Positions 23,346 to 34,560 of a DNA stretch of 64,000 nucleotides are shown here, piece by piece. The notes beneath the pieces are model-generated. The model had not been told where the DNA came from and did not search any database. It was given only the letters and a program-made list of their open reading frames with translations. The DNA comes from Girardinichthys multiradiatus (lineage: Eukaryota; Chordata; Actinopteri; Cyprinodontiformes; Goodeidae), in assembly GCF_021462225.1 (NCBI RefSeq), contig NC_061797.1:35800147-35864146 (forward strand), in the 5' to 3' direction. A program made the position numbers and the translations under genes. Each line of letters opens with the position of its first letter. The stretch's first letter is position 1.

Positions 23346-23968
23346 GCAGTATGACAGCCAGGTAAAACAAAACCTTTATCCCTTCATGCAATGTCAACAT
23401 ATTCAATGTATTTTCCTGTAAGATTATTATTAATAGCAGTGTAATTTATATGCCACATATCCATAATGAGGGGAAATCTAAAATATCAAAGGCCAGATGT
23501 CTTATTTTAAATCCAAACAATCTACAAATATTGAAACATAAATAAATTACAATCAGTCTTTCAATTGTTTTTTTTCATTAGTCATTCCTAAATGCAATTT
23601 TCTGACACTAAAAAAGCCTTTTGAATACCCTTAAAACTGGATATGCACTTCCATGTATGGATGATTGTGAGGAGCTTTTGCAACCACACTACAAGAATTT
23701 TCATCTTTCAAATTACAATTTCTGCGTCCGCCTCTCTGCCTGCTCAGACGCTTTTCTCCTAAGCTCCCTGCTTACTTGTATTCTTTTACTCCTAACTTTT
23801 TATCTCTTAGCCAAAATTACGGAAATATTGGACTAAAACTACTTATAACCAGCGACTCCCAAGGATTATTATTATTTTTATTTATTTATTTTTTTTTCTA
23901 AAGGATTTTGATGTTTTTATAATCGAACTCGAAAGAAGGACAAGTTGACGCCAGCTAATCTGCACAAA

Positions 23969-24724
23969 ATGCCTCCCTTCACCACAGAGGACTTCGAAAA
24001 ACGTTTACAGAAATTGGCTGTTTTGGAGATGAAAATCCATTGACTAGAAGTGAATGTGGAGGTGAATATGGTGTACAGCGATGATTCAACTCTGCCTGTG
24101 ATCCCAAACAGTGACAGGCACTTCAACAGCGAGCTGCTGTCACAACAACTGATAGGAGTGAGACAGCTGGAAATAATGGAGTTCCCCTCCAAAACAGATT
24201 TGCTGAAGGACTGAAGGAGGATTTCACTCGTCTTCTGAATATTGTTGGAGGTCTCAATATCAAGGTGTTTCTCAGCGGACCCTTTGCACCGATTTGATTT
24301 TCTGTGGAGATGAGATTTTTTCGAGACTTCTGATGATAAATAAGTGGTTGAAAAAAACATGTGCTACCACACCTGTGAACTTCATCGACAACTTTAATAT
24401 TTTTTGGGAAAAAAGACAACTCTTCAAACTAGATGGTTTCTCTTTGAACAAGCCAGGGGCCAGACGTCTCACATCTAATCTCTTCTATTCAGTAAATAAT
24501 CCACCAGCATCTTCGACCTTCAGCAGAGAACATGGAGTATCAACAACAATGATAATGCTGCCTCCAACAGCTCCAGCAGAGACAACCGGCCAGTTGGCTG
24601 AAAAAGAGAGGTCATCACAAAATATCTCCCCGTCGAAATCCACAGGAGAGGTGGACCCCCCGTTATACCCCCCTCAACCCAGACCCCGACCCGGACTGCA
24701 CAGAACTCTCCCATCTCCCCACTG
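23969..24724 (+). pseudogene. L2-like ORF1 remnant with esterase-like C-terminus
   Basis: A start at 23969 opens a short charged N-terminal segment that stops after about 25 codons. From about 24205, frames pieced by eye show the ORF1 esterase region of fish L2/CR1 elements: a KVFLSGP segment, then FSRLL, then FIDNFNIFW and a FKLDGFSLN segment near 24420-24455. Intact relatives have Asp-Gly-x-His in the last motif, which supplies the catalytic His of the SGNH fold. Here that His is absent (Asp-Gly-Phe-Ser). The GDS nucleophile block expected upstream is also missing. Stops and a frameshift confirm a dead gene. Confidence 0.7.
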
Positions 24725-25123
24725 AGCCCGCTTTTTGTTTTACTGGATTCTGATAACATGAAAGGAGCTCTTAAAATCGGGACCCAAATGGCTCTGACAT
24801 CTTCACCATTCAACACCCCCCATGGCCGAGGCCCTGCTACCAAACCAACATCTTCCAAATGCCGCAGACCTCCACCACCTCCTAATCTATCTCCTCCTAA
24901 TCAGGACCTTCAAATCACTTCTCTGTGATACCAGTCTGGGCCCCAGTGGTAACTCTATCAGAAATGAGCATGTCCAGGAAAAACTTGGGCCCCTAATAGG
25001 AGATAGTTGTAAAATCTCTGTGACAGAAAGAACAAAGCCAAAAGGATAAGAGACAGTAATAAACAATCAAAAAAAGCCATAAACTGTCAGATATAACCAT
25101 TAACAGCAACTAAGTCATATAAA

Positions 25124-27701
25124 GCTCCCATTCTGATAGAGGCGACGCCTCCGAACTACAATTTTCTTTGTGAGAGCAGACAGCAAAAAAAATGTAGAGG
25201 GGCGGCCACTTTGTTTAAAGATTTATCAGAGTGTAAAAAAGTATTTCTGGAAAAATTTGACTCTTTTAATTATTTGCTCTCCAGGTAAAGAGCCCGGTCC
25301 GAACCATGTTCTTGAATATTTACAGGCCTCCTAAGTCCAAAACAAACTTTTTCAGTGATTTTAATGAGCTTTTATCTGTGATATGTGTTGATTATGACTG
25401 TTTAATTATTGTGGGAGACTTCAACATTCACATGGACAATCCTGAAGACAGAATTGCAATAGATCTATGTGACACTCTTAGAAATTTTGGTTTGACTCAA
25501 CATGTTAAACAGCAAACGCACAAACAGGGACATATTTTGGACTTGATCATCAGTAAGGGTCTAAACATTTCCAAGGTGTCTGTAACTGATGTTGCTCTGT
25601 CTGACCACTTTTCTGTTATTTTTGAAAGCATCATCTGCAATGACTCAGTTTGCCAAAGAGACATAATAAGAAGACGCATCTTTAAGGACGATGCTGCTGA
25701 AACCTTTAATCAGATTTACTCCTCTACCTCCACTTTGCCCTGTAACACTGTAGATGAGCTGGTAGATAACTTTCATTCTAAAATCTCGGACATCATTGAT
25801 TCAATTGCTCCAATTAAAGTGAAAGTTGTTTCTGGGAAGAAATGTCTCCGTGGAGAAGTGATCCACCAGTCAGAAGTGAATAAAAAAGAGTGTCAAAAAG
25901 CTGAACGCAGGTGGCAAAAGACTGGACTCCAAGTTCACTATATTATCTATTAAGAGAGATTATACAGATATAACCTACAACTGAAAAATGCAAGGGAATC
26001 CTTTTCTGAGATCATCAGCAAAAACTTTAACAATGCTCGTGCATTATTTGCCACGGTCGACAGGTTAGCAAACCCTCCTCTAACTGTAGCATCTGAACTC
26101 CACTCTACCAGGGCCTGCAATGAATTTGCTAAATTCTTTACTGAAAAAATCCAAAAGATCAGAGGGGCAGTCAGCACATCCACATCAACACCAGTACCAA
26201 TGTTGTCTCCAACTAGAACCGATTTTGACAAAATTTCCCAATTTCACCAAATAAACCACAAAAACTTAGAAGAAATCGTACACCAACTAAGCTCTTTTTC
26301 CTGCTTTCTCGATCTTTTACCCACAGCTTTCCTCAAGAAAGCTTTGCCTGTCATAACATCTGATTTAACACAAATAATAAACACGTCCCTTTTGTCAGGT
26401 GTTTTCCCCCAGGCCCTGAAAACAGCAATTATCAAACCTCTATTAAAAAAGAGCAACTTGGACAAGCTGCTACTACAGAACTACAGGCCTATATCAAACC
26501 TCCCCTTCATCAGTAAGATTATTGAAAAAGATGTGTTCCAGCAGTTAAACAACTTCCTAACATTGACCAGCTGCTTTGATGTCTTCCAGTCAGGCTTCCG
26601 TGCTCACCACAGTACAAAGACTGCTCTTGTCAAGGTGTTCAATGACATCCGTAGAAATGCAGACTGTGGAAGAACCACAGTGCTGGTATTATTGGACCTT
26701 ATTGCAGCATTCGACACTGTTGATCATTCCATTTTATTAGAGCGCCTGGAAAACTGGGTCGGCCTTTCTGGTACAGCACTCAATTGGTTTAAATCCTACT
26801 TGAAGGACAGGGACTTTTTTGTGTCAGTAGGTAACTTTACATAAGAGACCACAAAAATCACATGTGGCGTTCCCCAAGGGTCCATCTTAGGGCCGCTTCT
26901 ATTCAATATCTACATGCTCCCCCTAACTCAGATTTTAATAAACAATAACATAAGCTATCATAACTATGCAGACGACACACAGCTATACGTGACGATGTCA
27001 CCAGGTGACCATGAACCCATTCAAGCGCTGGGTAAATGCTTAGAAGAAATCAATGCTTGGATGGGCCTACATTTTCTTCAGCTGAATCAAAACATAACTG
27101 AAGTAATGGACCAGAGGAAGAGTGTTTAAAAGTTAGCTCACAGCTTCAGTTAATACAGCTAGAAACCACCAGTCAGGCTCGAAACCTGGGTGTAGTGATG
27201 GACTCTGACCTGAACCTTCAGAGGCACATAAAGGTAGTAACTAGGTTGGCCTTCTATCACCTAAAGAACATCTCCAGGATTAAAGGACTAATGTCTCAGC
27301 AGGACCTTGAAAAAATAATTCATGCGTTCATCTTTAGTAGAATTGATTACTGCAACGGTGTCTTCACAGGTCTGCCTAAAAAGTCAATCAGACAGCTGTA
27401 GTTGATCCAGAACCCTGTTGCCCGCGTCCTCACTAGAACTAAGAAAGTGGAGCACATCACCTCGGTTCTAAAGTCCTTACACTGGCTCCCTGTAGCTCAG
27501 AGAATAGAGATTAAAATACTTTTGTTAGTCTATAAATCACTGAATGGCTTAGCACCAAAATACATTACAGACTTGTTGTCAGTGTATCAACCACCCAGAC
27601 CATTCAGGTCTTCTGGCTCAAATCTACTCTGCATACCCAGAACCAGAACCAAACATGGAGAAGCAGCTTTTAGTTCTTATGCTCCACTAATCTGGAATTA
27701 A
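25124..27701 (+). pseudogene. L2-like ORF2 remnant: endonuclease and reverse transcriptase
   Basis: The endonuclease part shows VGDFNIHMD (about 25410) and the LSDH catalytic motif with its Asp-His at 25603-25608. Its N-terminal third, with the first metal-binding Glu, is not found, and a frameshift lies near 25285. The reverse transcriptase runs from about 26200, with [34 protein letters not shown] and an intact YADD at 26965-26976. In-frame stops occur at 25951 (TAA), 26842 (TAA) and 27399 (TAG), and there is a frameshift between about 27080 and 27195. The C-terminal AFYHLKNI...IDYCN...LTRT and HWLPV region is still readable to 27701. Confidence 0.9.
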
Positions 27702-27992
27702 CTCCCAGAAAACTGTAAAAGCGCTGAAACCCTAAGTTGCTTTAAATCAAGATTAAAAACCTATTTGTTTAGAGTGGCCTTTGAATGTGCCATCTAAACA
27801 TTATTAGTTACGTTTTCAGTCCAATTTTCCTTTCATTTTCTTATCCATCATTCTATCCTCTTTATTTTATTTTATTTAATTACCTCTGTTGTTTGATTTT
27901 CTGTATCATTGTAATGTTTTTCCTTATGTACAGCACCTTGAGTGCCTTGTTGCTGAAAAGCGCTATATAACTAAACTTGACTTGACTTGACA

Positions 27993-28925
27993 ATTACAAG
28001 CATTTATTCACCACTGAGATGAATTACAGGCAGGCAGGGCTCGTCACAGAGTGCTTTTAAATTGCTTAGGGTGCCAGTTTGTTGAGTTTCCAAGGTACGG
28101 CTTTCAGATAACATTCCTCCTGACTTCCCGATCCTCCTGGCATAAATCACTATATAAATCTTTACTCTATGAACTCCAACTTGACTTGTGGTTTGCTCTC
28201 ACTTTTTTTGTCATGCACTAATACCTGAGTTGGGTGTTCCAAATGTAACATCATCACTTTTGCCTTTTTTATTTTACACTTTATAAATTATTTCTTTATT
28301 TCTGATATGAAATTGACAAAAAACAATAGTGACCTGCAAGCCTAAACACAACTAAAGAGGAACAACTATCAAATTAAGGACAAAGTTTTAGATAAGATGC
28401 AATTTTGTAAACAATTCAAGAATGTCAGTTTTAAAATCTATTATTTGGGATGCAGTAATTCTTTTCATCTGCTGTGTTTCCATCTTAAAGCTTCAACATT
28501 GTCAAAAAGTCACTCAAAACAAGGCATGTCCAACATTCCAACCTGAAATTGAATTCCACCCCAGAGGCTCAGGTTTGTGATATTCTAAAGCAAAGAGCTT
28601 GTCTATTCTTTGTCATAAACATTTCAACATCCATGACAGCTTTCTTCATGTGGTCCTAATTCTCAAAAGCAACCCTTACTGGAATAACAGTAGACATCAT
28701 AAACCACAAAATGCATGAGTCTAAAGAAGCTATGCATAGCGTTGTGGTTGCCCCAGATCGAGCAGATTTGAACATCAGTTAACTAAGGCCGCTTCCCCTT
28801 ACAGCCAGGTAAACAATGTAATAGGAAACTGTCAGAACTGATTTGAGAGGCATACAGCCAATAGCATGAGATGATGTGGCATGTCTGCTCAGATCACAGC
28901 CTGCTGATAACAATCTGTTACGTTG
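27993..28925. other. AT-rich intergenic DNA, nothing recognised
   Basis: No coding or repeat signature after the LINE tail. Confidence 0.5.
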
Positions 28926-29090
28926 GAGGGTGTGTAAGGGGCAGCAGAGCATGGGAGGAAAGGGAGAAGTGCAGAGGAGAAGAGAGAGAAAAAAGTATGG
29001 CTTAAGAGGAAAACGACACATGGATGATGGGAAGAGAAAGAGCAAGAGAGGAAGACTGAAAGGAAAAGAGGAAGTGACAGTAAGCACTGG
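28926..29090. repeat. Purine-rich tract (+ strand)
   Basis: Long runs of A and G with few pyrimidines, for example 'ggaggaaagggagaag' and 'gaagagagagaaaaaag'. It makes Lys/Arg-rich and, on the other strand, Leu/Ser/Phe/Pro-rich chance frames. Mirror-like purine tracts can form triplex DNA. Confidence 0.7.
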
Positions 29091-29411
29091 GCAGTGTTAA
29101 TACTGGCTCCTTTCAGCTAGTACACATGAGTATGGTGAGATTCCCTCTCTAAACCAAACTGTGTTTTCTGGGCAGTGGCCCAAGACTGGGCTTGTCTGGT
29201 GGATTTGACCAGCAAAAAACCCACTTGTGCAGCCATGCCAGTGTTAATTACATCCAACCAGCCCAAAACAACGCCGCAAACCACATTATCCAACATGGTG
29301 AACTCCTTGCTCAGAGCAAACAAAGGCAGTGTAGATTGCAGACAAAATTAATGTTGTGGCTCATGGGCAGTTTCACATGAAGTAATAGATAAATGTTAAT
29401 GTTCAGATTGT

Positions 29412-29875
29412 TACAGCAGAGAAAATAAATATTGAACATGTCAACATTTGTTTAGGGTATATATTTCTAATGGGTCTATTTACATAACGTTCACACCATA
29501 TGTTGGAAACAACCCAAGGTATCCACATAGACAAGGAAACAAATGTACGTTTTTCCATAAATGAAGTGAATAAAGTGGGATGATGCAAGGGATAAGTATT
29601 GTACACATGAACAAAAGAAGCTATAAAAGCACATATAAACCCGAAAATTTCTAAACTATTTCTAAACTTCTGAGTGTTCCAGTGAAAACCTGTGTGACCA
29701 TAATTCAGAAGAGGAAAGAACCCAGTTTAACCGTAAAGCAGCCACAACCAGGTGATTTTCACAAATCTTCAGACAACACAATCATTAGAAGAGTTGTCCA
29801 AGAGCCAAGGACCAATCACAAAGAGCTACAGGATGACCTGGAATTACCAGGTACCGTTTTTCCATAAACAACAAC
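29412..29875 (+). mobile_element. Tc1-like transposon, left part, separate family
   Basis: The left end 'aaataaatattgaacatgtcaac', then 'tatttctaatgggtctatttacataacgttcacaccatatgttgg' and 'gataagtattgtacac', matches a fish Tc1 family also seen at 48620. The open frame 29682-29867 reads as a transposase N-terminal helix-turn-helix region (…IIRRVVQEPRTNHKELQDDLEL…). The element stops abruptly at about 29875 where another repeat starts, so its catalytic part is lost. Confidence 0.75.
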
Positions 29876-29879
29876 CTCA

Positions 29880-30230
29880 AAAGTAGTCATAGAGTGCAGA
29901 CCTCCAAGGCAGTAGGGTCATTGACGCATGTGAGTTTTTTTTCCATACTGATGAGCTCTACTCTGGATAACTTCTGCCCAATGCATATCAGCTGCTGACA
30001 GGGTGACGAAGCATGTGGGAACTCCAAGTTGTCACAAGATAGTCTGGCAATGATAAAGAATCCTTCAAAAAATCCTGGATCCAGATAGTGTTGCACATCA
30101 CCTCCAAAATCTAACCATCTGTTCCTTCCCCCAATATGCACCTTGTCTAAAGATTTCATCCAAATCCATTCATATCTTTGAGATATTTTGCTAACTGACT
30201 GACTGACTGACTGACTGACTGACTGACTGG
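29880..30230 (+). mobile_element. Dispersed retroelement 3' end with (GACT)n tail
   Basis: The block 'gagtgcagacctccaaggcagtagggtcattga', then 'aatccattcatatctttgagatattttgctaactgact', resembles a dispersed fish repeat that ends in short tetranucleotide units, probably the 3' end of a SINE or an RTE-type LINE. I cannot name it. It abuts the truncated Tc1 copy to its left. Confidence 0.5.
30194..30229. repeat. (GACT)n tetranucleotide tail
   Basis: About nine perfect GACT units at the end of the preceding repeat. The SINEs at 20903 and 43161 end with a few copies of the same motif. Confidence 0.95.
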
Positions 30231-31475
30231 AAAATCATGTTGAATATTATGATCTATCAACATTTTCCACACTCTTTCTTCTTCATCATCAAAAAATGGT
30301 CTCAATAATTTGTGTGGGCATCAAGAGCGTGGATGGCCCATGCAACTGGCCAAATATTGCTTAAATGCATTGAACCTAAAATATTAATAGACTATCAACT
30401 AATGCATCCAAGCAATCATTTGTTATTAGAATAATGTACATACCGATAGTGTGATGATGATTGCAATTCAATGCATTATTCAGCCCTAATGTTTAATTTT
30501 AAAACAAAAACAGTGCATACTTATTCTCCCGGTTAAATATGTAAGGAAATCATCTCAGAAACATTTGACCATTTACATTTTTGAATTGTTTTACTTAAAT
30601 GAGGAAAAATTTATGAAATTAACACTTCTTATTACACCAAAACCAGGCGCATTAATGAATTGTGTTTTGACTCTCAGTACAGCTTGTGTGACAGAACATT
30701 ACTGTGTAAAATATTACCTGCAAAACATATGTATCTCAAATTTCATTAATTTTACTTGAAGATGCTGCATAAGCTTTATTTGAACACAGAAATAAATTTC
30801 CCACTTTAACCCTGAACACAAAAATAAAAAACGTCAACTAAAACACAAGGAATGAAACTCTTGGGAATCATACATTTATTACCCTTTTACGGCACAGATT
30901 TCATGTGCGGCGAAGTGCTGCCTCTGTCCCTGTGCAAATCAAGCCCTCTTTGATTAGCCATTCAGAGTGGATGGGATAAAGCTGGCCCCAGGTGGCCCCC
31001 TCTGTTAAATAGCAGATTAAAGAGTGCACAAGTAATTTCTTTAGCCTAATCTTATTAAAGGAAAAACAGCTGTCAACTGTCACCATGTGAATACAAACGG
31101 TGCCCACTGAGAGCAGAAGTCTATGCTGCGTGGCAGAAATGCTCAGCAATACAAGACAAATGCAAGGACAAACCTTATGCATATTCAGCCTCTGTAAAGT
31201 AAAATGTACCACTGTGTTTAATTCACATATAAACTACAGGAGATATTTGCAGAAAGCTAAATTATAAAAAGGAACTGTTGCAATATAGCAATACCTTGCA
31301 GCAAAAAGAAATAATCAATAAAGGAATATTGCCAAAATTTCAATTAAACAAATAAATCTTTTTGTAAAATTTGCTGTGAAATTTTCATATCTCTATATCA
31401 ACTATATTTAAAAAATGTCACTGTCATAGCTGATTTGCAGAGCAGTGATCTTTTATATGTAAAATGAATGTTTAT
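30231..31475. other. AT-rich intergenic DNA with a candidate conserved stretch
   Basis: No gene. About 30895-31180 is of higher complexity and contains an inverted pair of TCF/LEF-like cores, CAAATCAA at 30935-30942 and TTTGATTA at 30949-30956, six bases apart. It is a possible conserved non-coding element, on composition and motifs only. Confidence 0.3.
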
Positions 31476-31645
31476 GCAGTGTCTGGCAAAATAATTAATA
31501 CTCCTTCAACATTTTCACATTTTTAGATGTAAAAATCACAAATTCTAATTTGTTTTCTTTTTTTTTTTTTTTATCTAATAGATCAACACAAAGAAACACT
31601 TAATTATGAAACGAATGCTGTTAAATACTTTTACAATATCTTCCA
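31476..31645 (+). mobile_element. Tc1-like left terminal repeat fragment
   Basis: Contains 'gcagtgtctggcaaaataattaatactcc', then 'ttcacattttt', and the subterminal 'gatcaacacaaagaaacacttaattatgaaacg' block of the common Tc1 family. A tiny internal Tc1 piece ('agattcacagctcagcttgg') follows at about 31722, so most of the element was deleted. Confidence 0.72.
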
Positions 31646-33067
31646 CACTCTACACAGAATTCACAAAAAAGGGAATTTCTTCCTGCATCCATCTGCACTA
31701 TTTCATTTTCATCACTTGATCAGATTCACAGCTCAGCTTGGAAAATGTTGGCCCCGTGCCCTCTGACATGATCTGACACCAGGTGCTTAGGACCCCGGGG
31801 GTATTTTGGCGACCTCTCCGATTTAAAGCCTCATCACCTCTGAATCCCCACCCATGTAATCCTACTACCCATCTACACACACAGATGGTGGTCGTGTTCA
31901 TTGCCGTGTCCACTTCAAGCATTCAAATCAACTTTAAATCACATGTAAAGTCCTCCAGGATTAATTTTTTTTTTCTCAGGCAATGGACTGGGGGTTGGTT
32001 AACGACATAGTGGCTTATGACACCCAAGCACCACTGGCCACACACTTCGGCACCGCACCATCACGGCTTTTTGATTGCTCCTCCTCTCTGTAATTGCCAG
32101 TGATTAACCCTGGCATGAGAGCAGGCCAGACAGAGTCCCTCTCCTCTCTCTGCTGACAGTTCTTGTCAGTGGGTTTGAGGGGCAATTTGGCCACTGACAT
32201 GCCTTCCCCAGTCTCTTGTTACCGAGGAAAAATGCAGCGCTTGACCCACTACTCCCACACAATCTGCCGAATTCTTACCTCTCCCTGTTCCCCTTCCTCT
32301 TTTCTTTGCCACTGTTTGCCTGTCTTTCCTCTGTCATTGCCTTCCCCTCTATCTTCCATGCTCTTCTTTTCTTCTGCTTAGGCCCTTTTTATCAAATGTT
32401 AGTGTTTCCTTCTGCCAGAGTTCAATTCGGACAACCCGACTCCTAAGCTTTCTAGCTTCAGCTGCCTGTATTTGCCTGCCTGCAAGATTACACGGGGGAA
32501 ACAAACAATGGGCATATTGTTAATCTGTCCGTAGGAAAGCCTTATCTTGTTGTAGACATGGTATTAAATTTCGGAGTGGCCCCATGCAGCCATGCTGGGG
32601 GCGGGGAGCATGGGGCTGGGGGGCAGAGAGACAGAGAGAGAGAGAGAGAGAGACAGAGATGTGGATAATAAGCTGTGTAATCTCTTCACCTACTCTAAAC
32701 AGCTTAACCTTGTCAGTCGTTGCTGGCCCACTGGCACCCTGGTAGAGGATAACTGGGGGTTAATAATTATTGGATGCAATCCAGCCTAAAGAAATACAGA
32801 ATCTAAAAGCAGATAGCTTTAGGGAACTTTTCATGCAGCACATATATTTGAAATTATGATTTATTTGTTTTTATTTCAGCAATGATGAATGAAGCTCTGC
32901 ATAACATTACAGTTGATGAGGCTGAAAAAAAGGGTTATAAATCTATTTATTTCAATTCAATGCCATGAAACTGGCATGTCCCATTTGATGTATAAGTAAG
33001 CAAAGAAGCATATGAATACATTTTTTGTATAATGTTTTTAAGATGACATGAAATGGTAAGTTTACAA
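31646..33067. other. Intergenic DNA, GC-balanced in its middle
   Basis: No gene. About 31780-32220 is high-complexity and could be regulatory. About 32275-32380 is a pyrimidine-rich tract. The frames there have no domains. Confidence 0.4.
32624..32653. repeat. (GA)n microsatellite
   Basis: A short GA run with one C interruption on each side, following a G-rich patch. Confidence 0.9.
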
Positions 33068-34560
33068 TCCCACAGAAAATAGTCATATCATTTTAACTTT
33101 TTCACATTTTGTCACATTTTAACAAACTTCAGTGTCTTGTATTGTGGTTGAGACCAAAAACAAAACAGTTCTTTACTATAAAGTGAAAGAAACTGGAGGC
33201 ATAGTTTCCCCATGTTTTTGCAAGCAAATATGTGAACCTGAGGTGTGCATATCTATTTGGTGCCCGAAAACTATAAAACCACTAAACAAAATCCAGTGCA
33301 ACCCACTGTCTCTAGAAATGAGAAAATAGAATCTATCTATGGACAGTTTAATGTCAGTATAAATATAGCTGATCTGTGGTTCTCAGAGGTTTGTTGTAGA
33401 ACATTAATTAACAAACAGCATCACGAAGACATAGCAGACAGGTCAGGAATACATTTGTAGAGAACTTTAAAGGTTAGGTCCTTAAAACATAATCAAAACT
33501 TTAAATATATTGCAAAGCATTGTTCAGTCCATGATCTGAAATGCAAAGAGTATTGCAAAACTATAAATCCATGAAGACATGGCCAACAAAACTGACATGC
33601 CAGACAAGGGGAAATGGAACAGAGTAGCAGAGAAGAAAGCTATAGTAACTCTGTTGGAGATGCAGAGATCCACAGGTCAGGTGGAAAAAGCTGTTGGCAA
33701 GACAACTATTAAACGTTAAACAATAAAAACATTAGAATTTTATGGAAGAGCTGCTACAAGAGAGGCATTATTAAAACAAGAGGTTCTGTTCAAAACTTCC
33801 TAAAAGGGATGTAGGGGACACACAGAATAAGTGGAAGAAGCTGCTTTGGTCCAATGAGACCAAAACTGAACTTCTTAAATAACATGCAAAATGTTTTAAG
33901 TGTTGGAAAACTAACACTACACATCACCATGAAGACATCATCCCCATTACGAAAAATAGTGGCGGCAGCATCATGCTGTGGAGATGGTTTTATTCAGCAG
34001 GGACTGGGAAGCTGTTTAGGGAATATAGGAAGATGGGATGTACTAAATACAGGGCAATCCTGAAAATAAATCTGTTAGAGGCTGCAAAAGATCTGAGATT
34101 GAGGTGGAGCTTCAGCCTCCTCCAACACAACAACCCTAAACCTACAGCCAGAAGCTGCAACAGAATGGTTTAGAACAAAGCATAGTCATCTTCTACAATG
34201 GCCAAGTCGATTTCCAGGTTTGAATCTATTTGAGAATCAGCAAGACTTGAAAATGTAAGTTCACAGGTGTTTACCATCCAATCTTTCCAATTTTTTCCAA
34301 TTTTTCTAAACATAATGTACAAAGTGTGAGGTAACTGTGCAAAAAGTCAAATCAACAATGAAGACTCAATAAAAATAGATGCCACACTTTTAGATTTTTA
34401 TTCAACACAAAAGACAAAACCAGTTATTTTTTACATCCTCTTAAAAGTTATGACCTACTTTATTGACAATCATATACAATCCAAATCATAAATAAAGTGC
34501 AGTTTTCTTTTATAAATTATGTAATGTGACAAAATGCAAAAAACGAAGTCTTATGAACAG
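33068..34560 (+). mobile_element. Tc1-like transposon, near full length, degenerate
   Basis: Both ends of the common Tc1 family are present: 'ttttaactttttcacattttgtcac' at the left and 'gtaatgtgacaaaatgcaaaaa' at the right. Between them the transposase gene can be followed in order. It shows 'ttgttcagtccatgatctg' and 'gcagagatccacaggtcaggtgg' (N-terminal domain), 'gaagaagctgctttggtccaatgagacc', the catalytic GGSIMLW block at about 33962, and the GTGKLF...[18 protein letters not shown] segment (open frame 33973-34173). The FQQDND motif has become a Leu-Leu-Gln-His-Asn-Asn string, so a catalytic Asp is lost. Multiple frame breaks. Confidence 0.9.

Larger units (their letters stand above)
23680..27992 (+). 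mobile_element. L2/Maui-like non-LTR retrotransposon, degenerate but long
   Basis: In order it carries a possible 5' leader, an ORF1 remnant ending in an SGNH-esterase-like segment, an ORF2 remnant with APE endonuclease and reverse transcriptase, and a 3' end. The 3' end reads 'ctgtacagcacc'-like text, then 'gcgctatataactaaa' and a CTTGA-type short tandem tail, characteristic of fish L2 elements. Both ORFs are broken by stops and frameshifts, and the middle of ORF1 and the N-terminus of the endonuclease are missing. It can therefore no longer move. The 5' boundary is a guess. A second, minus-strand copy of the same family lies at 36535-38125. Confidence 0.85.

Noticed and set aside
30181..30240. 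A CRISPR-like or satellite array
   Set aside because: It is a pure 4-bp repeat without spacers, i.e. a retroelement tail.
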